A stretch of 64,000 bases of DNA from Tetrastigma voinierianum. Its lineage: Eukaryota; Streptophyta; Magnoliopsida; Vitales; Vitaceae. Made by a program: the position numbers and the translations under genes. The stretch spans positions 1-64,000 of the forward strand of contig JAEQBH010004421.1 of the NCBI GenBank assembly GCA_016808115.1, given 5' to 3'. Below, one piece after another: positions 23,831-34,525 of this stretch (positions are counted from its first letter, which is position 1; every line of letters starts with the position of its first letter). The notes beneath the pieces are model-generated. The model did not search any database and was not told the origin of the DNA. It saw nothing but the letters and a program-made list of their open reading frames with translations.

Positions 23831-25007
23831 TAGTGCTAAAGTGAAGAGGAGCAAATATGGAGTGCAAGGGTACCCCACCACACTTTTATCGGGGTATTTC
23901 CACTCAATATTGCCGTTGAGCATGGTACCTAAGATTAGTAATATAGTGGCACACTCTACTAACATACAAGTACCAACATTCCCAAGGCCTGAGTACCTGC
24001 ATCTTTTTTGTATCTGCACCACACTAATCGTACCTAAGACTAACATGCGATCTCTATAGAATTTTGAGACTAATTTAATTCAGCAGGCACTTCGTTTCTT
24101 CTCGATCACCACTTCGAGATCACTAATGAGGATTGTATTTAAGCCCACTCAGGGTAGAATTATGATTTCCCTGATTCTTAAAGTATTTCATTTTACCTCG
24201 GAGTTTTTCACATTTTTCTAGGTTTTCATATAGTAGAGTACTTAGTTCTTCTGATTATGAGTTTTTAAGCATTTGTAATCTTTCAGTTAGTTTTATAACT
24301 TGGTGTTCATTGAGCGACTGCTGGAGCAGTCTCAACCTTGAAATTAGCTTATTTCATTCCCATTTACTAGTAGTGTTCCAGCAATTATGAATCAATTCCT
24401 CATCTTTAATTGACTCTAAAACCCTCCACGATAAGGTTCTAATCTATGAAACTCACCCCTTCAAGGTACACTCAACTCTTTTCAGGTTTCAATGGGATTT
24501 GTACGATATTGAACATCATGGAAAATTCTTAAACCTTAGTTTGGCATCTTTCTCACAACGGTGAACGAGATTCTTCGTACACGCCAGGTTTTATCTCAAA
24601 TGAAAACTATGAGTCCAAACCAATCGTTTGAGCAAGTGTTTGATATCGTTCAATTATTCTTTGTCTTACAAAAGCTTTTAAAGTTAAATCCCCCATCAAA
24701 GACCATTCATCAATGGCTCCTAGATGAGATCAGGTGAGAGCGGTGTTACCTACTGGTGGCGCACAGCGGAAACCTAAGGATCCTATCATCATCCCTTCCA
24801 GCTTACTATACTTAAGTCAACGGCTATCAAATCAATCAATCACAACCCCCCGAATTTTACTTTAATCGCACATTCAATGGAAAGCAATCCCTTACATCAC
24901 CAAACCACTCCCTATGGAAATGACCTGTGGACTTTCATAGTATTATAATGCTTGACGACATCAGTTCCTACGCTTGGGAATAATTTCAGCACACGAAATA
25001 GACGAAG
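23831..25007. other. Unclassified sequence between the Athila array and the Tekay element
   Basis: I recognise no protein motif. Two loosely similar strings (GTACCTAAGATTAGTAATATA near 23928 and GTACCTAAGACTAACATG near 24030) suggest a worn short repeat. 24060-25000 is AT-rich, non-coding and unlike the flanking elements. The upstream part of the Tekay polyprotein (RT, RNase H) should precede 25008 but is not there, so a deletion or another insertion ends near this point. Confidence 0.4.
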
Positions 25008-26066
25008 CAGGTAGTCTTTGGTATAAGGGATAGATTGTGGTTCCCCAGTTGGCAAAGTTGAGATAGGAGATAGCCGGGTCATTATTCTCGTTTTGATGCG
25101 TCCGGGTGATGCGAAGATGTATCATGATGCCCGTTACCGGTGATATTAGGCGGGATGAAGAGATATGTTGGGGATTATGTTCAACGATGTCTTACGTTTC
25201 AACAGATTAAAGCTGAGTATCAGAGGCCAACAGGGTTACTCCAGCCATTGGAGGTGGTAGAGTGGAAGTGGGAGCATATCACAATGGATTTTGTGACTCA
25301 CTTGCCATGGACATCAAGGAAGCCTGATGTGGTGTGGGTGATAGTGGGCCAAACTACGAAGCGGCACATTTTAGGTTGTGCGAGATGACCTTACTTGCTG
25401 GAGGAATTACGCAAGTTGTACATTCGGGTGTACGGTTGCATGGAGTGCCGGTCTCCGTAGTATCGGATCGGGATCGGGTTTACAACTTCGGTCACGGAAG
25501 AGTTTCCGAGAGCCATGGGAACCACAGTTAAAGTTAAATCTTGCTTTTCATCCACATCTGGCGGAGTCGGTCGGAGAGGACTATACGGTGTTAGAGAACA
25601 CGGCGAGGCATCGTCACACAGATCGAGGGTAGTTGTGAGGCATTTGCCCTTGGTCGAGTTTTCTATAACAATGGTTATCGGGCGAATTATCACGAGGATG
25701 GCGTCACATGAGGGCGTATATGGAAGGCCATGCCCGATCTCTGGTTGTTGGTGAGGTAGGAGATCGACTAACGGTCGAGGAGTTGATTAGAGTCACCCTT
25801 TGAGGCCCGGTGGATTTGATCACGGAGAAGCTTCTTCTCACGGCTGAGCGGAGGAGAAGGAGTTACGCTAACACACGGTGACTACCTCTAGAGTTTGCGG
25901 TGGGGAGATCATGTGGCTAGCCCAGAGGTTATACGAGGAGTGATCAAGTTTGTGACGGGAAAGCTATCGTCGGGAATCGTTGGGCCGCCCGAGTGCTCGA
26001 GGGGTGGGTGTAGTTGCTTACCGGTTGGCACTACCGTTGAGTTTATCGAGTGTTCATGACGTATTC
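25008..26066 (+). pseudogene. Tekay-type chromovirus integrase, first part, interrupted by a solo LTR
   Basis: In family order one reads a VVPQLAKLR-type string (near 25038), HPGDAKMYHDARYR (near 25100), GMKRYVGDYVQRCLTFQQ (25154-25207), the WKWEHITMDFVTHLP block with the first catalytic Asp (25264-25315), LHGVPVSVVSDRDR with the second Asp (near 25435-25475), a decayed FHP..G...RTI region, and YGRPCPISGCW (near 25720-25754). The C-terminal part includes VAYRLALP-like text and SSVHDVF up to 26066. Frame shifts occur several times. The reading frame resumes exactly at 29452 after the solo LTR. Confidence 0.85.
26062..26066 (+). repeat. Left target-site duplication TATTC
   Basis: TATTC immediately before the solo LTR, repeated at 29452-29456. 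A perfect 5-bp duplication is standard for Ty3/gypsy integrase. Confidence 0.85.
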
Positions 26067-26105
26067 TGTAACGACCCGTACCAAATAATACAAGTTTTAA
26101 CACGT

Positions 26106-26190
26106 TTGACCAAGTTTGACCAAGTTTGACCAACCATTAGTATGTGGGGCCAAGTTGACTTTTTCAAGGATGAATAATTTTAGGTTGACT
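26106..26190 (+). promoter_or_regulatory. Cluster of TTGACC/TTGACT (W-box core) sites
   Basis: TTGACC occurs at 26106, 26116 and 26126 as a tight 10-bp tandem, and TTGACT at 26155 and 26185. A further TTGACC is at 26438. TTGAC(C/T) is the core bound by WRKY factors. The site is at the very start of U3. Binding is inferred. Confidence 0.45.
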
Positions 26191-27298
26191 AAGACATCAT
26201 TTCGTAGGCCTCGTCAATACGAGTTCACAGACGGGTTGAACGTTAAAATCCGACTTATGGATAAGAAGTTATGGTCCTCGTAAGTTCAAACAGCAGTATT
26301 TTATCAGTTTTCAAGTCAGCCCGGGATTTTTACCCGAAAACAACCCTAGGCTCTATGTAAGCCTAGTTTTGGGTTCCAAGTGAGGATCTAAGCCCCAAGA
26401 AACCCGAAAATCCAAACGAAAACCCCGAGCTGGTCGTTTGACCCATTTAGAGCGATCGGGTTTGTGATGGGAGTAGGTCGACCGCGGCGCGTACCGCCAG
26501 CGGGGAGGAGGAGAGACGACCCAGACGACCCGCCGGTAAAATTCCAGCTAAGCCCGCCGTGGGCTGCCGGATTAGGCCGGCCGAAGGCGGTAACTGAAGC
26601 AGAGTCGCGGTTTTGTGTTTTTAGGCCATTTAGGCCAACCATTACCTCATTTCCACCATTTTGGACCCTCTACAGACTCATTGTGATCCCTTTTGCAGTT
26701 CCTCGCGTTTGAAGATACGACAAAAACAAGAGTTAGTAGTGGTAGATCGGGTTTAGGCCACACGGCCAACCTTTGGACCAAGGTGAAGTGCGATGTGTTC
26801 TGGTCTCTTGGGCTTTCCATTGATATGTGGTTTGTAAATTTTGGACGTCGTTTGGTTAGTTTTCCATTTTTGGGTCATTTAGGGTAATTACCGAGAAGGT
26901 TGGACTGAGATTGAGTACCAATTGGTCAAATTGGGCAAGGTGAAGTTAGTTAGTGAGAGTGGATGTTTTATGAATTATTGCAGTTCGATTTCAGGAAATT
27001 AGCTTAAGTTGAAAAGCCCCGATTTTGATCACCCAGGGTCTATAGGGCACGCTGTGTAATTGAACCTGCCAGTCGATTTAGATGGTTTCGTAGTTAAAAG
27101 TTATTCTAAGGCCTTCGGGGCATCCAGTATTGTTGGATTAGTTATTGGAGCCCTAAGTGGTGTTTATTTATGTCTGACGATCGTGAGCTGCGAGGACGGT
27201 CCTAACGGGAGATGAGTTGAACATATATAGTCTGTGGAGTAGTTTAAGATAATTTAAATGCCTTGGGAGTATTATTATGATATAAAATTGTAGTAAAT

Positions 27299-27300
<2 letters not shown>

Positions 27301-27350
<50 letters not shown>

Positions 27351-27376
27351 TATATATATATATATATATATATATT
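27301..27376. repeat. TA dinucleotide microsatellite
   Basis: Uninterrupted TA repeats except for one TAC near 27350, inside the solo LTR. Confidence 0.95.
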
Positions 27377-27879
27377 ATTTGATCGAATGATTGATTTTGC
27401 ATAAATATGATTATCGGTTTTTATATAAACAAGTTATCATTCATGTGAATTTTGTCAACATTTTAAATACCGAAAATCCCTCTGAGTTCATGGGTAAATT
27501 TGTGGTATTTAAAGATTAAATTTACATGGAATGGGAGCTTTAAAACCACTTTGAAAATTCATTGATGTAAGGAATGGATTTTGAGATTTTTATGATTTTA
27601 AGCATGTCAAATATTCTTATAGTTTTATGTGCTTAAAATTGGTTATGGTGAATATTTTCATTGTGGTATTTCTCGATTTCGGCATGAATTGATGGAATGG
27701 AGATTTAACCGACATGTTATGGATTGGTTGGAATTGATCAAATGATGATGATTACTCTTAATATGATTGGATGTAATGTACATTGTGATGGATCTTTGTG
27801 TTGATTGTGATGATATGGGATATTGTTGGACGTATGAGCAGATGACGGTTGATATATTATGGCTCAGTGCTCGTTGAAA

Positions 27880-27985
27880 AGAAAGTATATGTGAGTAAGG
27901 ATACTATGTTGGTTGTTATATTATAATGCAGTATCGTTGGAAAAGTATATGTGAGTAAGAATACCGTGTTGGTTGTTATAGGTTG
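27880..27985. repeat. Two-copy 60-bp tandem repeat
   Basis: AAAGTATATGTGAGTAAG starts at 27882 and 27942, each followed by an ATAC..TGTTGGTTGTTATA string. Confidence 0.8.
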
Positions 27986-28054
27986 ATGTACCATATAGTG
28001 CCAGAGAATTGATTCAGTATCCATATTATAGTGCAATGGGTTTGCTACGGTGTT

Positions 28055-28300
28055 GTGAGGTTGGATTCATCAGCGGTTATACATTATTTCCGACCGTGAG
28101 GTGGTTTTACTGACGGTTTATTGGTTGCTGCGGTGGCGTGAGGTTGGTTTCATCCAGCGGTTAGCATTATTTCCACGACCGTGAGGTCGGGTTTACCGTG
28201 GTTTTATTGCGCTGGTTGCCGGTGTCGTGAGGTTGGTTTCATCCAAGCGGTTATCATGTTATTTCCACGGTAGTGAGGTCGGGTCCGCAAACCGGTTCAT
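28055..28300. repeat. Three-copy 83-89-bp tandem repeat
   Basis: Units begin GTGAGGTTGG at 28055, 28138 and 28227. Each contains CATC-AGCGGTTA, ATTATTTCC and CCGTGAGGT or a close variant. Confidence 0.8.
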
Positions 28301-28359
28301 CATTATTATTAATACCGAGCACCTTTCGAGGTTGAGGGTCGTGAGGTGGGGTATCCCAT

Positions 28360-28690
28360 GGTTTATGATGGGTATAATTCTGATATATGATGGGTATATC
28401 AAGTGGTTTGTGATGAATTATAATAATTACAGGTATATAGTGGGTATATGGTACGATTATATGATGGGTATATGGTGCGGTATATGATGGGTATATGGTA
28501 TGGTATATGATGAGTATATAATAGTACGGTATATGATGGGTATAATAGTACGGTTTATGATGGGTATACGGTCACGATATATGATGATGAGTATAATAGT
28601 CTACGATTTATGATGAGTATATGGTATAGTCTATGATGAGTATAGTATGTTTTTATGATGCTGAGTATATAATTACGGGTTATAAAGGAT
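28360..28690. repeat. Minisatellite, TATGATGGGTATA-based
   Basis: About a dozen copies of TATGATG(G/A)GTATA separated by variable 10-18-bp spacers such as TAGTACGGT, unit about 20-31 bp, inside the solo LTR. Confidence 0.85.
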
Positions 28691-29451
28691 GTAATAGTGC
28701 ACGGTACATTGGTTTACGTATAGTAATAATCATTTAAGTAATTATGGTTATTGTGTTTTCATGATTATTTGTACAACATAGAGGTTATACACTTCTCTTT
28801 CAGATTTTTATATTGTGAATAAATTCGGGTTATAATTTCGGTTCAGATTTTGAGCATGGATTTCATATTGTTGACTTGGTATAGAAGTTGGGTTTTGTGG
28901 GAAATGATTTTAAGCGAGACTTTGCTTAAGAATGTCGTGAGGTCTTGAGATAGGAATTTTGAAATTAAAGACGTTATTTCCTTATAAATTATACCCTCAA
29001 AGTTTATTATCTCACATTTATTGTTTTTAAATCCGTTCACAGGAGTCAGCTGATTCGTAAAGATCTACCTCGCGCCCGACTCTCGTCCTCGTTCATGCCA
29101 TTGCAGTGTTCTATCATATTTATGCGCGTTATATTATTGGACTTATGTATTTCATTTGTAACCACAAATTCCTAGAAGCATATTAGAATGTGCGATCTTA
29201 GTATTGAACTCCATATGAGTCCTTATTATATTGTGTTTGTGGATTTATGACCTCTGATAATATAGGTGATTTGTGGAGTTAATTGATTTGTGCATCTTTT
29301 ATATATATTGGGGTATTATATTGTTGCAGGTGCTTATTTTCTTATTAAAGTGGGGTTCCATTGGATAGTCCCTAGGGATTGTATAGTTGGACTTCACTAG
29401 GCGGGACCACCCGGGGAATCCTGGAGGGGGTATCCGGGTCGGGTCTTGTCA

Positions 29452-29456
29452 TATTC
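29452..29456 (+). repeat. Right target-site duplication TATTC
   Basis: Matches 26062-26066 exactly on the other side of the solo LTR. Confidence 0.85.
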
Positions 29457-29700
29457 CATGTCTCCATGCTTCGAAAATACACTTCAGATCCAACTCATGT
29501 AGTGGATTGAGGTGAGCTTATTTGTTAATCTGAGATGTGACCTTCGAGGAGGGACTGGTAAGCATCATGGATAGTCGAGACGCTAGGTTTTGCAACGAGG
29601 CGTGAGGCTAGTGAAGGTCTTTATGAGCGACGAGGTGGAGGAGCGACACAGGAGGCGTGAGGCCCTGATACATCACATATCACTTTCTTATTTCAGGATG
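29452..29700 (+). pseudogene. Tekay-type integrase C-terminus and chromodomain remnant
   Basis: Taking one copy of TATTC, the sequence continues the integrase frame as VFHVSMLRKYTSDPTHVV (ending near 29509), the highly conserved end of Tekay integrases. A decayed chromodomain follows: SRDARFCNEA (near 29573) and VKVF...EVEERHRRRE (near 29614-29660), where the family has a LVKV.W..H..EEATWE pattern. Chromodomains are thought to steer integration to marked heterochromatin. Several frame changes and stops are present. Confidence 0.75.
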
Positions 29701-29771
29701 AAGGTACATTGTTTAGTCATGTGGTAATTGAATAAGTGTATGTATGTGTTGTATATGGGTGCATGTAGGAA

Positions 29772-29801
29772 TTTCGGGACGAAATTCTTTTAAGGAAAGA
29801 T
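29772..29801 (+). other. Polypurine tract of the Tekay element
   Basis: A GGGACGAAATTCTTTTAAGG string before ATAAAACCCCGAG. In Tekay-type elements GGACGAAATTC..TTAAGGGGG lies directly before the 3' LTR start TGTAACACCCCG. Confidence 0.75.
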
Positions 29802-31700
29802 ATAAAACCCCGAGAAAATTTCATTTTTATAGAAAAGGAGTAAAGCAGTAATTTTATCGAAATAGTATAGGCTAAAACCTGGAAATTTTCTAGATCTCGG
29901 ATAAGGAAACGAACTTCACTGTTGGAATCGTCTCGTGAAATCTAGCTACCCTATTGAATTTCGTCGGATTCCGACATAATTTCACGTTTTTCGAGGCATA
30001 GGGGGTCGGGTGACACATGACATGATCATGTGATACCATGTGGCAACCTAATGGAGTGACACATGGAAAAATCCATGTGGTGCAAGTGAAATGCATGGCT
30101 CACATTTAGCCACATCTCATATGATGCAATAAATGGAATAAAGAAAATAAAGGAAAAATAAAGGAAAAACAATGGCCACACAAATGGCATGAGGCAATGA
30201 GGAGGAAGTTTCCTCCTTTGACCCATACAGTCAATGTGCTCCAAAAAGAGGGGAGAAATGAGAGAAAAAGAATGAGAAAAGAGAAAATGAAAAGAAAGGA
30301 ATGGAACGAACCAAGGGAAGAAGAAGAGAGGATAAGAAAATGGGGAAAGGAGAATTGGAAAAAAATATCTTAGTGGAGGAACCAACAATATGTTGGAGAA
30401 AAGAAAAAAAAATAATAAAAGGAAGACAAGGAGGAACAAAAAGTGCGTGGAAGAAAAGAAAGAGAAAGAAAAAAAAAAGTTGTCCAAATTTTTTTCTGAT
30501 GTTTGATAATTAATTGTTAACAGAATTAAAGATGGTCTATTCTCGAGGCTACAGTAGGTACCAAAACGAAGAGTTCGATTATTTCATGCTCCAAGAGGTA
30601 GGGTTTCTCCTACTTGGAGTTCACTTTTCATTTGAGAACCGTAAATGGCCATGTGGGTTAAGTCGACCATAGGGTAAAGTTTTGACCCTTGGGGTATTTT
30701 TGGACGGTCAGGGGCCGGGTTTTGAGTCGGTACACTCCGGGCAGCGGTTTAGTGCGGCATGTTGGACTTTGTTGTAGTCGGTTTCGGACCGTGCATGGCT
30801 TGGTTTGAGATTAGTTTTGATTAAGAACATTGTTGGGCTAGTAAAATTGATAAAATTAGTAAAAAATATATTTTAGTGTTAGAGAGTACTGTAGCCATGG
30901 GTAATCCAGTCAGGGACGAAGCCGGATTATTATGGATTTATAGTGAACTATTTTTAGGAATGTTTCGAGCTTTGAATTTGTGGCTAAATCTTTAATAGAT
31001 TAAAGAACGGAGACTAAAATTTACGGACTAAGTCTATATTTTTTTTTGTTATGGCCAGGAATGGATTTATTTTATGTGTTTTTGTGTGGTATAGTCGACA
31101 GTTTAATAACATCTTGAATATGTAGATATGTTAATATATGTAATTTAAATGTATTAACATAATGGATGTGAATTATATATGTTTTACATGGTACTTGGCG
31201 TAGAAATGCGATTGAGTAGAATGTTCCATGCTAGTGTGCATCATGCATGTAACATGAGAACTGCGGTGGCATTAGCATTGCATATGGGGACATCGCATTA
31301 TGTTGGATGTGTGAGCATGGGTGTGGTCACCCATCATCATTGTTGGTGAATGGGTAGTGAGCTCGTACTTTGGACGACGTCCAATAGATGTCTCATGGTT
31401 TAAAACATAAAAATAAATATAAATAAGGTGTGTTGGGCGGAGCAAGAAGGGGACCGTTAAACCCCTCAAGTGAAAAGCCTAGAACATTGGTGTAAGAGAC
31501 CTGCAGTGTGATTCGAAAAGTTCTGTTGCCCAAAGAAGACACACGGTCATGTTTATCACATAGACTTCGGGGTTGTGTGATAGGAGTCAGGATTGACTCG
31601 GGATTAGTTGCCCATTGGCACTTGCATTGAAGTAATCATTTAGTGAGGAGGCTCGATATGGGTCATTAGTAATACCAGTGGTTTCCATGGCATTGTTGCA
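29802..31700 (+). mobile_element. 3' LTR of the Tekay element, left part
   Basis: It begins with a mutated TGTAAcaCCCCGAGAAAATT and aligns with 56068 onward: CACTGTTGGAATCGTCTCG at 29918 pairs with 56172, and GAAATCTAGCTAC at 29937 with 56191. It contains a purine-rich stretch (30240-30480) that produces long meaningless ORFs. Element C interrupts it at 31700/31701; sequence resembling its continuation resumes near 55842. Confidence 0.75.
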
Positions 31701-33131
31701 TGATTATATAAGACTAAAACCTTCAAATTAACGATAGATTCTGAGCCTTACAATTCTCTTGCATCTTTGTATACTTGGAGTTACTTGGATATAACTGATA
31801 AAATTACTTTATATTGTTTAATTTGAAAATGGTTTTAATCTAAGACACTGCAAGTGCACAGATCATACAAGTAGTAAAATGGATGATCGGATATCATTCC
31901 CATAGGGATTGACAAGAATTGGGAATCAACTAGTCCAACTACTTAAGGTCCACACTATTTGAACTTTAAGTGAATAGTGATGGTTTAATCCTGAATATAA
32001 TAGTCCTAGACGATACACAGGAATATAAAAGGAAATTAAATGTTACAAAAAAAAAAAAGAACAAATCTTTGTTGAATCGGTTTTACATGAAATGAACACT
32101 GAGAAGTCTTTGTGAAACGGCCAATTCCTGCATTAATATGCATTACTCTATTACATTCTTGGATGGATATGTCGAGATGCCTTACCATACGATTGGATTT
32201 CTTCATATTCAGGTTAGAGAAAAGCCCTGCTTTTCTCAAAGACAAGGATCTAACCAGCTACTTGTATTTTACCTTCTTTCAAGATAAAGTATTTTTCTTT
32301 CTCAATGCTTCACCATTTCTTGAGAATTTGAGATTTCTTGCTTCCCTTTGCGGGATTCTTGCAAAGCTTCTACAACTCAATTGATGACTCATCCTTTAAA
32401 TCTAATGGTTCTTCCTTCCCTTGATTAGATTTACTGCTAACCTGAGTTAGGAACCCCTCGAATTAAGGTGAAGTCTCTACGATTATTTACATTGATAAAT
32501 GTTCCCTCCAACATCAATTATGAGTGAAAGGGAATTTATCGAGGTGAACTTTGAAACGTAGTTCATCAATGGTAGTCTATCATGCCCACAAGTGGAATGT
32601 TCCAAACTCTCAGGAATCTCCATCTCTGTGTCATGCAGAGGGCCTCCTGGAAATCAGAGCAGGAAACAATCCTTGAAATGGTATCATATTTACCATTAGG
32701 GAGCTAATTGATTCAATATGCTTATCAATCAAATAAATTCCAATCCAGGTATTTCTCTCTAAATGATCACGAAAGAGCATTGTAACTAACGAGTGAAATC
32801 GATCTAGTGAAAGCTAGCGTTCTCAATCTTTGCATTCTGATCGACAATGGATCATTGATCAAAGTACACTCTTATGGTACTTAATAAAATGAAGCAGACG
32901 AATTCTAGAAATTTGTCGGACTCCATTAATTTAAAGCGGTAATGAGTAAGAAAATCGAAATTAAATCGGCTTCATCGTTTCTACGAGTCACTTTGGTTGG
33001 ATCAAAAAAGAAAATAAAAAGAAAAGAAAATAAAATAAGCAAACAATATATTCTAAAAATATCACGGTAAGTCCTTCTCCTCTTCCAGGTTAAGGTATTG
33101 AAGGCAGGCTGCTACTAAAATTTATAAGGGC

Positions 33132-33139
33132 TATTTATA
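33132..33139 (-). promoter_or_regulatory. TATA box in the 3' LTR of C
   Basis: TATAAATA on the minus strand, about 75 bp downstream of the first array site and conserved in the other LTR of C at 54447-54454. Confidence 0.55.
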
Positions 33140-33214
33140 ACTGTCCAAAATTAGGCATGATTCCAAGCTCCAGGTGGATTTCCTAAAAGAAAGGCCCAGT
33201 TTGCTGTTTTCAAG

Positions 33215-34345
33215 TCACGACCTCAAAATGAAGTCGCGACCTGAATTCTCTCATTTGCACTTGTTTAGTTGTGACCTGACATCTTCAGTTGTGACTAGAT
33301 TCCTTGCAGCTGCCTTGATTAGTGGTCGCGACCTCAAAATGGAGTCGCGACATGGCTCTTTTTGCCTTCTGCTGCATTCTGCGTCGCGACCTCTATTTCA
33401 GGTCGTGACCACATTTCTGTGGCCATGTCTTCAGTTCTAGGTCATGACTTCTTTTTTTGGCTGCGACTTCTTTGTTTGAGCTTCTGTCCTCATACATGTT
33501 GCTCGTCACGACGTCGATAACAGGTTGCGACTAAGTAATTTCTCTTATCACAACTTTTCTGGTCGCGACCTCAAAAGCACGTCGCGACCTTGAATTCTTT
33601 GATTAGTCTCAGCCTCGGCGTTTTGTCGCCATGGTCCTTAGTTATGTCGATGTTCTGATCGCAACCTTAGAAGCATCTTCGCGACCTCTTTGTTACCTTG
33701 ATGACCCTTTGTCTTTGTCTCAGTTACATATACTTAGTTGCGACACCGATCATCTCTATGGCGACCTTCTATCCTCATAAATTACCAGATTTTAATCGCT
33801 TGATCGGAAAAACTGAGTCGTGACCTCAATTGATATTCCTTGCCTTCCTTCTGGTCGCAACGTGTATTGCTTTAGTTGCAATCATTTTCCTTGCTTCAGC
33901 CTCTATTTCAGGTCGCAACCACAAAATGATGTCGCGACCTGAATGATTGGTCGCGACTTCGAGTTGAGTTTTCCAATTAAGAACTAGTTGCAACCATAGT
34001 TTCCTACAAAGACCTCATCTATGACTTCATCAACAGATCAACGTCGTGACCTCAAGTTTATGTTGCGACTTGCGTAGTCTTCATTTAGGCGTCGTGACCT
34101 CAGTTAGATTTACCCCTGACCTCGGATTCTTCCTTGAATGTTCCTTTTGTCTTAGCAACTCTTCCTTGAGTACTTAGCGTCTATTCTTTGGAGTGCTTTG
34201 GTATTTAAATCCCAACCTCCCTTTCTGTCAGACTTGGCAGTCTGACCTTCCATTTCTCTTTTAACACTAGTCTTGGTAGTGTCGTGACTGGAATTAACTA
34301 AATTGAAGAAATCCTTGACTGCGACTTCAATTCTACGATTGCGAC
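33215..34345. promoter_or_regulatory. GTCGCGAC palindrome array in the 3' LTR of C
   Basis: Exact sites start at 33233, 33325, 33344, 33383, 33562, 33581, 33931 and 33950. They often come in pairs 17-19 bp apart (33325/33344, 33562/33581, 33931/33950), with the pairs written GGTCGCGACCTCAAAAtggaGTCGCGAC-like. At least twice as many one-change variants lie between. This is the best preserved array in the window. Confidence 0.65.
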
Positions 34346-34525
34346 TTTACCTGCTATTATTTGGTTTCTTAGTTCTTGCTTCAGGGCTTTTGATTATCTT
34401 TGTAATTCTCTATAAAATTATATTTGGGTAAAACATCCATATTTACGCATATTAATCGGCATTCATATTTAGTAATATAAATTAGAAAATGGATTAAAAA
34501 TCCAGTGAGTTTTACTCCAGTTACA

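Larger units (their letters stand above)
26067..29451 (+). mobile_element. Solo LTR of a Tekay-like element, 3.4 kb
   Basis: It starts TGTAACGACCCGTACC and ends GGGTCGGGTCTTGTCA; the two ends are imperfect inverted repeats, as expected of an LTR. It is flanked by the perfect duplication TATTC, and the integrase sequence on both sides reads through in frame once it is removed. No internal genes remain, so the element was lost by LTR-LTR recombination or the element is an LTR-only form. It contains a W-box-like cluster, a TA microsatellite and three minisatellites. Confidence 0.9.
31701..34525 (-). mobile_element. 3' LTR of element C
   Basis: It pairs with 53038-55841: long identical runs such as 31763-31850 with 53103-53190 alternate with short garbled patches. 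On the minus strand the order is U3 with palindrome array (34345 to 33215), TATA (33139-33132), leader, U5 ending near 31701. A homopolymer A run is at 32046-32057. Confidence 0.85.

Noticed and set aside
30026..30487. 153-codon minus-strand ORF rich in Phe and Ser
   Set aside because: It is the complement of a purine-rich stretch in the Tekay LTR. Composition alone explains the long frame, and no domain is visible.
33215..34345. CRISPR-like array of short palindromic repeats
   Set aside because: Spacers are not of constant length, the repeats are only 8 bp, and the sequence is a plant retrotransposon LTR.
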